Made by a program: the position numbers and the translations under genes. A stretch of 64,000 bases of DNA, taken from assembly GCF_000772955.1 (NCBI RefSeq), contig NZ_JPVO01000050.1, forward strand, positions 1 through 64,000. Direction: 5' to 3'. Under the pieces are notes generated by a model, which saw only the letters and a program-made list of their open reading frames with translations, was not told where the DNA came from and made no database searches. The stretch's first letter is position 1. Every line of letters begins with the position of its first letter. This DNA is from Ureibacillus sinduriensis BLB-1 = JCM 15800. GTDB lineage: Bacteria > Bacillota > Bacilli > Bacillales_A > Planococcaceae. Below are positions 35,540 to 45,399 of the stretch, one piece after another.

Positions 35540-36460
35540 TTAATTTGTTAAATCTTCTCCAACAATTTTTACTTCCAATTCTAGTTCAACATCGAAATTT
35601 TCTTTTACGGTGCGCTTTACCATCTCGATTGTTTCAATATAGTCTGTTGCCGTCGCATTGCCTTTGTTGATGATAAATCCGGCATGCTTTGTAGATACTT
35701 CCGCACCACCTACACCTTTACCTTGCAATCCGCTATCTTGAATTAGTTTACCAGCGAAATAACCTGGCGGCCGCTTAAAAACGCTGCCTGCCGATGGATA
35801 TTCTAAAGGTTGTTTTGATTCACGCTTAAATGTTAAATCTGCCACTTTCTCATCAATCTCTTGTTGATCACCCATTTTCAATTGGAAGTTTGAAGAAAGA
35901 ACAAAATATTCTTTTTTGGCGATAATGCTTTTACGGTAGCCCAGCTCAAGCTCTTCTTTCGATAAAACAATTCGCTCTCCTTCTTTTGTTAGAACGGTGC
36001 AGTCGACAATAATATCTTTAATTTCTCCACCATAAGCTCCCGCGTTCATTGCCATTGCTCCGCCAACTGAACCAGGTATGCCACATGCAAACTCAAAACC
36101 CGTTAAACTATGTGCTGCAGCAAGGCGGGAAACTTCTTTAATGAGGGCTCCACTCTGAGCATATATCTTTTCGCCGTCTATACGGATTTCGTCAAGCTTT
36201 GTAAAGGAAATAACGATTCCACGAACACCGCCATCACGTACAACCATGTTAGAACCATTTCCCAACATTAATAGGGGCACTTCCTGTTGATATGCGTATT
36301 TCACTACCGCCGCAGCTTCTTTTTCTGATTCGGGTAGGACAAAGATATCCGCATTGCCCCCAAGTTTCGTCATTGTATATGTTTTTAAAGATTCATTAAT
36401 TTTAATATTACTAGGATTTACTATTTGTGCTAAATCTTCTGCCCAACGCTTAATTGTCAT
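35540..36460 (-). CDS. murB: UDP-N-acetylenolpyruvoylglucosamine reductase
   Basis: 306 aa type II MurB. FAD-binding LMLGNGSNMVVRDGGVRG; FACGIPGSVGGAMAMNAGAYGGEI; catalytic Ser in YPSAGSVFKRP. It reduces the enolpyruvyl group to make UDP-MurNAc, upstream of the Ddl/MurF steps. Ribosome site AAGGAAA. Single gene. Confidence 0.96.
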   Translation of the reverse strand: MTIKRWAEDLAQIVNPSNIKINESLKTYTMTKLGGNADIFVLPESEKEAAAVVKYAYQQEVPLLMLGNGSNMVVRDGGVRGIVISFTKLDEIRIDGEKIYAQSGALIKEVSRLAAAHSLTGFEFACGIPGSVGGAMAMNAGAYGGEIKDIIVDCTVLTKEGERIVLSKEELELGYRKSIIAKKEYFVLSSNFQLKMGDQQEIDEKVADLTFKRESKQPLEYPSAGSVFKRPPGYFAGKLIQDSGLQGKGVGGAEVSTKHAGFIINKGNATATDYIETIEMVKRTVKENFDVELELEVKIVGEDLTN

Positions 36461-36538
36461 AAAAGCAAATTTCCTTTCTACTACATACTCTTTTTCAGTA
36501 TGGGTAATTAAAAGCTTTTTGACAAGTGTTACATGACC

Positions 36539-36850
36539 TTATTTTATCCAACATTGTGACCATTTCTCGACTTCCCGGATTGCACCTTCCAGTGCTTTTC
36601 CTTTATCTGTAAGGAAGTATTCTACACGAACTGGTACTTCTGTATAAACCTTCCTTTCAACAACTCCCTCTTTCTCTAATTCCTTTAACCGTTCTGAAAG
36701 GAGACGCCCACTCACCGGTAATGCCGATTCAATTTCATTAAAACGTTGGGGTCCTTCTAGTAGTTGATATAATATTAATGTTGTCCACCGCTTCCCAAGT
36801 AATTCCATTGCTTTGGCTAGGCGGGGACATATAGTAGATTCTTTCATCAT
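36539..36850 (-). CDS. HxlR-type transcriptional regulator
   Basis: 103 aa winged helix. Conserved CPRLAKAMELLGKRWTTLILYQLLEGPQRFNEIE, with the N-terminal Cys (residue 8) that acts as a redox or electrophile sensor in YodB/HypR relatives, then SGRLLSERLKELEKEGVVERK. The azoreductase gene upstream is the usual target of YodB, so this regulator may control it; no shared operator was identified. Confidence 0.88.
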   Translation of the reverse strand: MMKESTICPRLAKAMELLGKRWTTLILYQLLEGPQRFNEIESALPVSGRLLSERLKELEKEGVVERKVYTEVPVRVEYFLTDKGKALEGAIREVEKWSQCWIK

Positions 36851-37223
36851 TCCACCTCAAATTTAGCAGTTCAATATACTTACAACATCCAACTGGTTTT
36901 ATTTTATTCATTTTTGCATCTTGCTTCTAGTGTACCATTTTACACCTAGTTACGAAAAGTAAGTTGATGCTAAATATTTTTTTCATGAAAATATGATATC
37001 ACTAAAACCAGTATTTTCCTAAATAAGATGGGCGTCTTTTAAAGCACTTACGTATCTTAAATATCTTTTTTGTTTTCATCACTTCATGATTTTATGAATT
37101 CAGTTAGAATTCTATTCATTTCGGTTTAAGATTAGTAGTGTTTTACCTAAAAATTTCGGAGGGGGAGTTGGTTAGCCAAGAAAAACCCCAACTTCAATTT
37201 ATGAAGTCAGGGTTTACAAATTA
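36851..37223. other. intergenic, azoreductase to HxlR
   Basis: 373 bp. Apart from the azoreductase terminator it is AT-rich with no ORF carrying a ribosome site. The HxlR promoter presumably lies here. Confidence 0.5.
37181..37215 (-). terminator. terminator of azoR
   Basis: Stem AAACCC..ACTTCA / TGAAGT..GGGTTT, 9 nt after the azoR stop; reverse strand continues into TTTTTCTTGG. Confidence 0.82.
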
Positions 37224-37862
37224 CTATGAATTTACTTTAGCTAATTTTTGAGCTGATGCTTTAACACGTTCGATTCCTTCTGCAATAATTTCTTGTGCTT
37301 TGTTTGGCTCAGCATTGTGTCCTTCGATGATCACTTCATCATGAAGTGTCATACCAGCCACACCACCAAATACATTTTTAATATAGTTGACTGACATTTC
37401 CATTGGTTGTGCTTCCGGAGCTGAATAATAGCCACCGCGCGCGTTTAGAATTACAAACTTTTTGTCAGTTAATAACTGGATCATTTGTCCGTCTTGCGAA
37501 TATTTAAACATGAATCCTGCAGAATAGATATAATCAATGAAAGTTTGCAATTTTGCAGGTATTGTCAGGTTCCAAAGCGGGAAGGCAAGCACCACTACAT
37601 CAGCAGCAGCTACTGCATCCATTGCCTTTTGTTTTGCAGCTAATAGTCGAGATTCCACTTCTGTCAATTCTTCGCCGTTTTGAACTTTGCCGAAAGCATT
37701 GAATAATTCTTGGCCAAAGTACGGTGTGTCCTCTTGGAATACATCGTAAGTTGTTAGATTTACACCTGCAACATTTTTTGCTTCTTCTACGTATGCTTCG
37801 TACATTTTTGTTGAAACGCCGTCTGGGCGGTTATTTGCTTTAATTACTAATACGTTCGTCAT
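37224..37862 (-). CDS. azoR: FMN-dependent NADH-azoreductase
   Basis: 212 aa flavodoxin-like quinone reductase. FMN-binding region VLVIKANNRPDGVSTKMYEAY, then VVVLAFPLWNLTIPAKLQTFIDYI and the active-site loop ARGGYYSAP. It reduces quinones and azo dyes, protecting against electrophile stress. Start follows GAGGAG. A HxlR-type regulator lies downstream. Confidence 0.92.
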   Translation of the reverse strand: MTNVLVIKANNRPDGVSTKMYEAYVEEAKNVAGVNLTTYDVFQEDTPYFGQELFNAFGKVQNGEELTEVESRLLAAKQKAMDAVAAADVVVLAFPLWNLTIPAKLQTFIDYIYSAGFMFKYSQDGQMIQLLTDKKFVILNARGGYYSAPEAQPMEMSVNYIKNVFGGVAGMTLHDEVIIEGHNAEPNKAQEIIAEGIERVKASAQKLAKVNS

Positions 37863-38012
37863 TATAAAAACTCCTCTTTGAATATCATTTTGTCCTGAAG
37901 TAAAGACCTAAAAGTAATCTTAATGGAGTTAATATATTATTTCAATAAAATAGATCTAATACTTTTGACCGAGGTTACACTCCAATTTCACTAACTAGGA
38001 TCAACAGGATTT

Positions 38013-38717
38013 TTAGAATTCACATTGATCGTCTGTACAAACCGCGCCTGCTTCCCCAACCATTCTTAGTTTTGGTTTTAGACCAGCTTCATCCGCCGCT
38101 TTTGCAATTGTTTGGTCAAATAGCGCTTTCGGTTGCGCTCCCGAAATACCGTATTTGTTATCGACAACAAAGAACGGAACTCCCCGGACACCCAAATCTT
38201 GAGCTTCTGAAATGTCTTGTTGTACCTCATCCAAGAATTGGTCACCCTTTAAAATTTCCTGCGCCTCTGCTTGTTCAAGTCCAACATCCCCTGCTAAACT
38301 AAGCAACACTTCCTGTTTGCCAATCGAGCCACCTTCCAAGAAGTATGACTTAAGAAGTCGCTCGCTTAGTTCCGCACCTTTGCCTATTGTATTTGCCCAC
38401 TTTGCTAAACGATGAGCTGCAATTGTATTAGCTTCCGTCATAATATCGAAATTATAATCCAACCCTACTTCTTGTGCCCGTTCAGCAACATTTTTCGTCA
38501 TCTCTTTCGCTTGCTCTTCTGATATATTATACTTCTTACTTAAACTAGCATATACGGATTTATCGCTATCTACTGGTGTATTGGGGTCTAGTAAATAACT
38601 TTTTAATACCACTTCAATTTGCCCCTCAAAACCTGCATCTTTAATTGATTGTTCCAATTGACGCTTCCCGATATAACAAAACGGACATACATAATCCGAC
38701 CACACTTCTACTTTCAT
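38013..38717 (-). CDS. DsbA/FrnE-like thioredoxin-fold oxidoreductase
   Basis: 234 aa. Active-site CPFC at residues 11-14 (SDYVCPFCYIG), a helical insertion, and the cis-Pro loop GVRGVPFFVVDN. No signal peptide, so it is cytoplasmic like FrnE and 2-hydroxychromene isomerase relatives. A C-terminal CTDDQC pair is a further possible redox couple, also seen in FrnE. Ribosome site AAAGGAGG. Confidence 0.9.
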   Translation of the reverse strand: MKVEVWSDYVCPFCYIGKRQLEQSIKDAGFEGQIEVVLKSYLLDPNTPVDSDKSVYASLSKKYNISEEQAKEMTKNVAERAQEVGLDYNFDIMTEANTIAAHRLAKWANTIGKGAELSERLLKSYFLEGGSIGKQEVLLSLAGDVGLEQAEAQEILKGDQFLDEVQQDISEAQDLGVRGVPFFVVDNKYGISGAQPKALFDQTIAKAADEAGLKPKLRMVGEAGAVCTDDQCEF

Positions 38718-38915
38718 CAGACATTCCTCCTTTCACTTATTGTACGATTCAAATATTTTTCCCACAATTAAAGTGCCTCCTTGAATATTGTCACATTTTT
38801 TTTCCAATACTCATGGTAAATCGCTAATTCCATAAGATGCAGGATTTACTGTTCCTCATTATGATTTTCCTTTAAATGGATTTCATCATTAGCATTAAAT
38901 AAATTGGAGGCACTT

Positions 38916-40292
38916 ATGCAAAATTCATTATGGCTGAAAAATGTGGAAACCCCTCCACTATCTACTTTATCAACTTCCTTGGATTGTGATGTATGCATTG
39001 TTGGCGGCGGATTATCGGGAATATATACAGCCTATCTGCTTGCAAAAAAAGGTGTGAATGTTGTTTTGCTAGAGGCGAAGCCATCTCTTGCCATTGGTAC
39101 AACCGGGCATTCCACTGGCAAGTTAACTCCCCAGCACGGTGTCGTGTACTCTAAGCTCTTAAAGTACTTTTCTGCCGGAGACGTTTATACCTACTATGAA
39201 GCTAATAAAAATGCAATCGAATCAGCACTGGAAGTTGCTTCACAAGACTCGTATGAAAGAGTGGATTCTTATTTATACGCCACTACCGTTCCAGGTAAAC
39301 AAACGATAGAAAAAGAATTGTACGCTTATCAGGAATTAAACATTCCAGGCGTTGAGACAACTGAAACCGAGCTTCCTTTTGAGGTCACATCGGCTCTCAA
39401 AATGGAGAATACGGCACAAATTCATCCGACTAAATTTGCGACAGATTTTTTAAAGCTCGCATTAGAACACGGGGCTGCAGTCTATGCGAATAGCCGGGTG
39501 ACAAAGGTTGAAATTGATGAAAAATTTGTATTAACTGACAATGATTCTAAGGTTACTTTTAAGAAATTGGTTTTATGTACACATTACCCAATTGAGTCAA
39601 TCAAGGGGCTAATTACGGCAAAGCTATCGATTGATCGTTCCTATTTATTAGCGTCTAAAACTACCGACTTAATGAAAGGCCAATACTTGTCAGTCGAAAG
39701 TTCTTCACGTTCGATTCGTACAGCGCTAGTAGAAAATATCCCTTACCTGATTTATGGAGGGAGTAGCCATATCGCTGGAGAAGTCGAGGATACACAAGGT
39801 TATTATGAAACATTGAAAGACGAGATGCAGACGACCTTTGATTTATCAGAACCTCCTTTCCTATGGAGCGCTCAAGATCCAAATACACCCGATTTGGTTC
39901 CTTATATTGGCCAGATTTCCGAAGATACACCGGACCTCTATATCGCAACTGGCTACCGAAAATGGGGGCTTTCAAGTTCACTAGTAGCTGGAGAGATTCT
40001 ATCGAGTTTGATTTGTCAAGAAAACCATAAAGCGGCCCATCTCTACAGTCCGACTCGTGATCAATTTGGGAAAAATTTATTAAGAGGCTTAAGTACTATC
40101 GGATTTGTCACAGCCAACTTGGCTGAAGGTTACTTAACACGGATGGAAGCGCCCAAATGTACACACTTAGGCTGTAAAACAAGATGGAATAAAGGAGATG
40201 AAACTTGGGATTGTCCATGCCATGGTTCCCGTTTTGACAAAAATGGCAATGTAATAGAAGGTCCTGCTGTTTATCCATTGAAGTTAAAATAA
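38916..40292 (+). CDS. FAD-dependent oxidoreductase fused to a Rieske domain (YhfW-like)
   Basis: 458 aa. N-terminal DAO-type FAD domain with [23 protein letters not shown] and the segment [16 protein letters not shown]-terminal Rieske [2Fe-2S] domain with CTHLGC and CPCHG (CxH, 15 residues, CxxH), so the cluster ligands are intact. ATG 38916 follows GGAGG by 5 nt. Same arrangement as B. subtilis YhfW; the physiological substrate is unknown. Confidence 0.88.
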   Translation: MQNSLWLKNVETPPLSTLSTSLDCDVCIVGGGLSGIYTAYLLAKKGVNVVLLEAKPSLAIGTTGHSTGKLTPQHGVVYSKLLKYFSAGDVYTYYEANKNAIESALEVASQDSYERVDSYLYATTVPGKQTIEKELYAYQELNIPGVETTETELPFEVTSALKMENTAQIHPTKFATDFLKLALEHGAAVYANSRVTKVEIDEKFVLTDNDSKVTFKKLVLCTHYPIESIKGLITAKLSIDRSYLLASKTTDLMKGQYLSVESSSRSIRTALVENIPYLIYGGSSHIAGEVEDTQGYYETLKDEMQTTFDLSEPPFLWSAQDPNTPDLVPYIGQISEDTPDLYIATGYRKWGLSSSLVAGEILSSLICQENHKAAHLYSPTRDQFGKNLLRGLSTIGFVTANLAEGYLTRMEAPKCTHLGCKTRWNKGDETWDCPCHGSRFDKNGNVIEGPAVYPLKLK

Positions 40293-40342
40293 TACACAAT
40301 CAGGACAAACGAATTCGCTTTTAACCTAATTAATGCCAACAA

Positions 40343-40396
40343 AAAAGGTTGACCACAAAAGTCAGATTCAAATGACATTCTGGTCAACCTTTTCAA
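40343..40396. terminator. bidirectional terminator, FAD-Rieske / ppaC
   Basis: Stem AAAAGGTTGACCA / TGGTCAACCTTTT with an inner GTCA/TGAC stem, between convergent genes. Confidence 0.85.
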
Positions 40397-40399
40397 TTC

Positions 40400-41323
40400 T
40401 TATAGCCCTTCAGTTAATACAGGAACAATCTGTTTTTTACGTGATACAACACCAGGTAAGTCAACAAGATTGTCTACTAATGTCTTTCCGAATGCTTTGG
40501 CAGCAGATTCAGCAGCATTGCCAACGACTACAGCAGTGGAATTGTTGTTTAATATATCTGTCACAACAAAGAAGTAAAGATCATGGCCTCTGTCTTCCAA
40601 GTTCTGATTTAATAGGGTTACTAGCTCGTCTTTACGATTTAGAACATCATTCACATCTACTGCATTCACTTGGGCTACTACTGATTTGACGTCGCCAAAT
40701 GAAAATTCTTTTGCGTCTAATGATAAAAGATCTTCTAAAGACTTGTCTGAAAGATCTGCACCTGCTTTTAACATAGCCAATCCATACTCTTCCAGGTTTA
40801 CACCGGCTACTTCTGCAAGTTCTTTTCCTGCTATTACGTCTTGTTCTGTGCAAGTAGGCGATTTAAATAATAGTGTATCCGATACAATGGCAGATAGCAT
40901 TAGGCCGGCAATATTCGAAGGGATTTCCACATGATTTTCTTTGTATATTTTATTAAGTATTGTTGCTGTACATCCAACTGGCTCAGCACGGTAGTATAAT
41001 GGATCTGAAGTTTCAAAGTTTGCAATACGGTGATGGTCGATTACTTCCGTCACCTTCACTTCTTCAATTCCATCGGCCGATTGTTGACGCTCATTATGAT
41101 CGACTAAAATTACTTCACTCGCTTGACCCGCTACATTATCGATTAGTCGCGGTGCATCAAAACCGAATTTATCTAGTGCATATTGAGTTTCACCGTTTAC
41201 TTCACCCAATCTAACTGCTTCTGCATCCACACCAAGTTGTTGTTTTAAATAGGCATAACTAATTGCGGAAGTGATTGTGTCTGTATCTGGATTTTTGTGT
41301 CCGAAAATTAATACTTTGCTCAT
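40400..41323 (-). CDS. ppaC: manganese-dependent inorganic pyrophosphatase
   Basis: 307 aa family II pyrophosphatase (DHH). Metal-binding motifs [17 protein letters not shown] and [12 protein letters not shown]-terminal DHHA2 domain ending [11 protein letters not shown]. It removes pyrophosphate from biosynthesis. Start follows AGGAGG. Confidence 0.96.
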   Translation of the reverse strand: MSKVLIFGHKNPDTDTITSAISYAYLKQQLGVDAEAVRLGEVNGETQYALDKFGFDAPRLIDNVAGQASEVILVDHNERQQSADGIEEVKVTEVIDHHRIANFETSDPLYYRAEPVGCTATILNKIYKENHVEIPSNIAGLMLSAIVSDTLLFKSPTCTEQDVIAGKELAEVAGVNLEEYGLAMLKAGADLSDKSLEDLLSLDAKEFSFGDVKSVVAQVNAVDVNDVLNRKDELVTLLNQNLEDRGHDLYFFVVTDILNNNSTAVVVGNAAESAAKAFGKTLVDNLVDLPGVVSRKKQIVPVLTEGL

Positions 41324-41404
41324 GAATATGAGGCCTCCTATTGATTCTAGTTCAATGATTTCGAGTTTATTTTATCACACAACGGTATGAATAGAAAAAA
41401 GAAC

Positions 41405-41755
41405 TTACCCTATTCGCATACGGCTTCGCGCCGCTTATGATCTTTCCAACTGGATGTGCGTTTTTTACCCTCCAGTTGTGGTCGGAGCTGAGCAAGCCCG
41501 TTCCAATTTTCTTTTGTCCAGTTCCACGGGCTAGCCGCTCGGAAACTTCAACTCCCTTCGCGTGTGCAAGCACACTTGCCGGAAGTCTCCAGTTTCGTTC
41601 GCGGCTGAGCGAGCCCGTTCCACTTTTCTGATTGTCTAGTTGCGAGCGCTAGCTCTTCGACAACTTCGGTCCTGTCTGCGAGGACAAAGAGCGTCCTCAC
41701 AGACAGCCCCTCCAGTTGTGGTCAGAGCTGGGCGAGCGCTCTCCACTTTTCTTGT
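41405..41755. repeat. cluster of GC-rich hairpin repeats
   Basis: About 350 bp between ppaC and the RpiR gene hold one partial and two complete hairpin units. Unit B is about 41524-41621 (arms ACGGGCTAGCCGC and GCGGCTGAGCGAGCCCGT). Unit C is about 41643-41742 (GAGCGCTAGCTC, GACAACT, CTGTCTGCGAGGAC against GTCCTCACAGACAG, AGTTGTGGTC, GAGCT..AGCGCTC). The right arms of the partial unit (41470-41500) and of unit C (41709-41739) share CCTCCAGTTGTGGTC. Junctions share CCxxTTCCACTTTTCTT-like sequence. GC content is well above the neighbours. Confidence 0.75.
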
Positions 41756-41801
41756 AAAAAAGCGCATTCGTAAATGCCCCCGCAATTTACGAATACGCTC
41801 T
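41756..41801 (-). terminator. terminator of the RpiR-type gene
   Basis: Reverse strand stem AGCGTATTCGTAAATT / ATTTACGAATGCGCT followed by TTTTTACAAG. Confidence 0.88.
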
Positions 41802-41815
41802 CCGAAGAAAGGTTC

Positions 41816-42670
41816 TCAAATATATAGTGATTTTTCTGTATATAAAGAATTACTACCAAGTTGTTCATTTACTTTTTGAAAATTTGTGTATTGCTTTTTA
41901 TTTTGTGCGACCATTCCTTCGACTAATGCATGGATTAATGAATGCGCGGCGGTTATTGTTTCAGCTAATGCCGATTTTTGTGAGCCAACGGTTAATAGTA
42001 CATCTGCATTATCTCTTATTGATGATATACAAGAATGCGTTATAACTACTACCTTCGCTTTTCTGTTTTTGGCCATCTTTGTGATGGTCAATACATCGTC
42101 CGCTTTATGTTCAAGCGCTATGACAAATAGAAGTGCATTTTCTTCCATACTATTAATTTGCTGTACGATGTTCTCGACAAGCGGTTGGATTTGCTTGACC
42201 TTTCTACGGTAATTGCTTAGCGTGCAAGTCAAAAAGTTTGCCGAAGGAGAAGATTGCCTCAAACCGAGTACATATAAGCATTCCGATTCGTGCAACAATT
42301 TAATCGCCCGATCAAATTGTTCTTCATTAATGATATTGATCGTATTTAATATACTCGCCACATCCCGGTTCATCACTTCATTCAGAAGATTAACATTTCT
42401 CTTGGAAATAAGCGGATGAGATTGCTCTACCTTTTCTTCTTGTCCCATTAAATCAGCCCGAATTTTCTCTTGCAGCTCCGAAAAACCAGACAATTCCATT
42501 GCATAACAGAATCGTATAACAGTCGATTCGCTTACCCCTATCAGCTTTCCAACATCCGAAGCTATATGAGTAGCTATAACGTTTGGGTTATCAATAGTAA
42601 ACTGAGCAACTTTACGCTGTCCTCTAGATAGACGGATAAAACGCTTTTTTATTTGTTCACAAAAGCTCAT
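41816..42670 (-). CDS. MurR/RpiR-family transcriptional regulator
   Basis: 284 aa. N-terminal HTH_6 domain (RLSRGQRKVAQFTIDNPN, GVSESTVIRFCYAMELSGFSEL) and a C-terminal SIS sugar-phosphate-binding domain (LYVLGLRQSSPSANFLTCTL, KAKVVVITHSCISSIRDNADVLLTV). ATG 42670 follows GGGGGAG; the in-frame extension to 42697 has none. No sugar operon adjoins it, so the effector is unknown; the nearest gene upstream, niaP, has its own terminator between. Confidence 0.88.
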   Translation of the reverse strand: MSFCEQIKKRFIRLSRGQRKVAQFTIDNPNVIATHIASDVGKLIGVSESTVIRFCYAMELSGFSELQEKIRADLMGQEEKVEQSHPLISKRNVNLLNEVMNRDVASILNTINIINEEQFDRAIKLLHESECLYVLGLRQSSPSANFLTCTLSNYRRKVKQIQPLVENIVQQINSMEENALLFVIALEHKADDVLTITKMAKNRKAKVVVITHSCISSIRDNADVLLTVGSQKSALAETITAAHSLIHALVEGMVAQNKKQYTNFQKVNEQLGSNSLYTEKSLYI

Positions 42671-42871
42671 TTTAGCTCCCCCATTTCCTCTATTCAATTA
42701 TTGTTTTCACTTTTGTATACATATACTAATTTAATAATTGATATTAACACTATTATTGATTGAATACAATGACTTTTCAGAAAAAACTTTAACACATTAA
42801 ACCGAAAAAGTCGGAAATTTGTCAAAATACTTGTTAATTGAATATAGAGGCTTAATCCTTTTTATGGCATA

Positions 42872-42908
42872 TAAAAAACCGATTCGAGCCATTAAATGCT
42901 CGAATCAG
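42872..42908 (-). terminator. terminator of niaP
   Basis: Reverse strand stem GATTCGAGCATT / AATGGCTCGAATC followed by GGTTTTTTATA. Confidence 0.88.
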
Positions 42909-42918
42909 TCATGCACCT

Positions 42919-44148
42919 TTATTCCAACTCAGTTTGCTTTGTTTCTTTTCCTAAGAACAGGACTGCTCCAGCACCAATCAAAATTGAGACACAAAAGATA
43001 GCAAAGATAAACCCAATTTCATATCCTGCATTCAATAAATACCCTACCAGAAGCGGACCAAAAATTCCTCCAATTCGGCCAACCGCTGCGGCCATTCCAG
43101 CACCTGTTCCTCTTATTACCATCGGATATTGTTCAGGCGTATAGGCATAAAGCGCTCCCCATGCCCCCAGGTTAAAGAAGGATAATAAAATCCCCGAAGC
43201 AAGTAGTACAACAGTTGAATCAGCATTTCCGAAAACAAATGCACTTGCCGCTGTACCTACCAAATAGGTTATCAACACAAATTTTCTCCCTAATCTTTCA
43301 ATAAACCATGCGGCTGTAAAGTACCCGGGAAGCTGTGCCAATGTCATAATCAATACATATTTAAAACTTGATATTAAGTCGAAGCCTTTGCCTACCATTA
43401 CACTTGGTAACCACAAGAACATTCCATAATATGAAAACACTACTGTAAACCAAAGTATCCATAACATAAGTGTAGAACGGGAATATTTTCTCTCCCAAAC
43501 CCCTGCAATATTTTGCATGATCGTGCGCTGTTTTGCCGATTCTTTTGCAGTAAACTGCGGGGAATCAGGTAGATGTATTCTTATATACACTGCATATAAT
43601 GCCGGGATGGCTGTTAATAGCAAGGCTACTCGCCAACCTTCTATCGGCCAAAAATCTGCTGGTATGACAAAGTAAGAAATAACGGCTGCCAGCAACCATC
43701 CTCCTGCCCAAAAGCTTTCCAAAAGAACGACAACTTTCCCACGCTCCTTTGCTTCAACACTTTCCGATACTAATGTGGAGGCTACTGGCAATTCCCCACC
43801 TAGACCCATTCCTACAAAAAATCTCAAAATAAGAAATACTGCAAAGGTTGTTGTAATAGCTGATAAGCCACTCGCTACAGAGAAAATAATTAACGTCCAC
43901 ATAAAAATCTGTTTGCGCCCTACTTTATCTGCAAACACACCGAATACTAATGCCCCTACCGCCATACCAATGGAGTTGATGCTTCCAATCCATCCCATTT
44001 GAGAAGAGGTTAATTGCCAATCTACTGCCAGTGCAGCAATCACAAAGGATAATATTCCAACATCCATTGCATCAAACATCCAGCCAACACCTGCCACACG
44101 TAATAATTTATTACGTGAAATCGGTGCTGTTTCTTTATTTTTGCTCAT
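42919..44148 (-). CDS. niaP: niacin/nicotinamide permease NiaP (MFS)
   Basis: 409 aa, 12 membrane helices. Near-collinear with B. subtilis NiaP (YceI): GWMFDAMDVGILSFVIAAL, RFFVGMGLGGELPVASTLVSE, YGMFLWLPSVM, LAQLPGYFTAAW, AYTPEQYPMVIRGTG and the C-terminal LGKETKQTELE. Imports niacin for NAD synthesis. A 10-bp inverted repeat lies in the divergent region shared with thrC. Confidence 0.92.
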   Translation of the reverse strand: MSKNKETAPISRNKLLRVAGVGWMFDAMDVGILSFVIAALAVDWQLTSSQMGWIGSINSIGMAVGALVFGVFADKVGRKQIFMWTLIIFSVASGLSAITTTFAVFLILRFFVGMGLGGELPVASTLVSESVEAKERGKVVVLLESFWAGGWLLAAVISYFVIPADFWPIEGWRVALLLTAIPALYAVYIRIHLPDSPQFTAKESAKQRTIMQNIAGVWERKYSRSTLMLWILWFTVVFSYYGMFLWLPSVMVGKGFDLISSFKYVLIMTLAQLPGYFTAAWFIERLGRKFVLITYLVGTAASAFVFGNADSTVVLLASGILLSFFNLGAWGALYAYTPEQYPMVIRGTGAGMAAAVGRIGGIFGPLLVGYLLNAGYEIGFIFAIFCVSILIGAGAVLFLGKETKQTELE

Positions 44149-44178
44149 TTCTCCCCCACCTGTCTTTACACTTGAATT

Positions 44179-44237
44179 TACACATATATACCATACAATT
44201 ATTTCAATTATGTGACAAGCTAAAATTTATATGTGTA
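44179..44237. promoter_or_regulatory. inverted repeat between niaP and thrC
   Basis: TACACATATA at 44179-44188 and its exact inverse TATATGTGTA at 44228-44237, separated by 39 nt, in the shared divergent promoter region. Candidate operator, possibly for a niacin-responsive repressor (NiaR); the assignment is inference. Confidence 0.4.
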
Positions 44238-44346
44238 TTCTGTTAAATTGGTAAATGCTATTGAAAAGTACCAAGTACTTGAGTTAAAATGTCTTTTATA
44301 TACAAACAACTGTTCATCCAGCGTGAACAAAAGGAGATTATCTGTT

Positions 44347-45399
44347 ATGTGGAAAGGTCTTATCGAAGAATATAAAGAATTTTTACCCGTTAACGAAAAT
44401 ACACCTGCCTTAACTTTAAATGAGGGGAACACGCCCCTAATTCATTTAGTCAATCTTTCAAAGAAATTGGGCATTGAACTATACGGGAAAGTGGAAGGAG
44501 CCAATCCCACAGGATCATTCAAGGATCGCGGAATGGTATTTGCAGTCGCCAAAGCAGTCGAAGACGGGGCAAAATGCGTTATCTGCGCTTCGACAGGCAA
44601 TACGTCGGCAGCTGCGTCCGCTTATGCTGCACGTGCAGGGATTCAATCAATTGTCGTTATTCCAAAAGGAAAAGTTGCTTTAGGGAAGTTAGCGCAAGCT
44701 TGTATGTACGGAGCAAGAATAATTGAAATTGACGGCAATTTTGATGATGCTCTTGCAATTGTGCGCAAGGTAAGTGAAACGACACCCGTTAAACTAGTCA
44801 ACTCCGTAAACCCATATCGAATTGAAGGTCAAAAAACGGCCGCATTCGAAATTGTCGACAGTCTAGGACAAGCTCCGGATATTTTATGTATACCTGTAGG
44901 AAACGCCGGTAATATTACAGCGTACTGGAAAGGGTTCAAAGAATATCATGAAGCAAAGAATACAGGGTTGCCTAAAATGTACGGATTCGAAGCGGAAGGT
45001 GCCGCTGCAATCGTCAAAGGCGAAGCAATACCAAACCCTGAAACTGTTGCTACAGCAATTCGAATCGGAAATCCCGCAAGCTGGAAATTGGCTGAGAATG
45101 CACGGGATGAATCCGGCGGAATTATTGATTTAGTGACGGATGATGAAATTTTGGAAGCATATAAATTGGTAGCAAGTACTGAAGGTATTTTTGTAGAGCC
45201 TGGTTCTGCCGCCTCTCTCGCAGGTGTTATTAAATCCGTTAACAACGGCAGCATTGAAAAAGGCAGCCGAGTGGTAACAGTATTTACAGGTAACGGATTA
45301 AAAGATCCAGATACTGCTATGAACGTGTCAAAAGTTGATTTAGTCTCCCTTCAAAACGATGAAAACGATATTCGTCATTATATCGAGGGTATTCTATGA
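44347..45399 (+). CDS. thrC: threonine synthase
   Basis: 350 aa PLP enzyme. Lys59 in [11 protein letters not shown] binds PLP, and the phosphate loop is [14 protein letters not shown]. It converts O-phosphohomoserine to threonine. ATG 44347 follows AAGGAG by about 10 nt; the frame open from 44233 is not supported. It overlaps thrB by 4 nt (ATGA). The usual first gene, hom, is not here, so threonine genes are split in this genome. Confidence 0.96.
   Translation: MWKGLIEEYKEFLPVNENTPALTLNEGNTPLIHLVNLSKKLGIELYGKVEGANPTGSFKDRGMVFAVAKAVEDGAKCVICASTGNTSAAASAYAARAGIQSIVVIPKGKVALGKLAQACMYGARIIEIDGNFDDALAIVRKVSETTPVKLVNSVNPYRIEGQKTAAFEIVDSLGQAPDILCIPVGNAGNITAYWKGFKEYHEAKNTGLPKMYGFEAEGAAAIVKGEAIPNPETVATAIRIGNPASWKLAENARDESGGIIDLVTDDEILEAYKLVASTEGIFVEPGSAASLAGVIKSVNNGSIEKGSRVVTVFTGNGLKDPDTAMNVSKVDLVSLQNDENDIRHYIEGIL

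Noticed and set aside
41437-41879. Open frames within the hairpin repeats
   Set aside because: They arise from GC-rich repeat sequence and lack ribosome sites.
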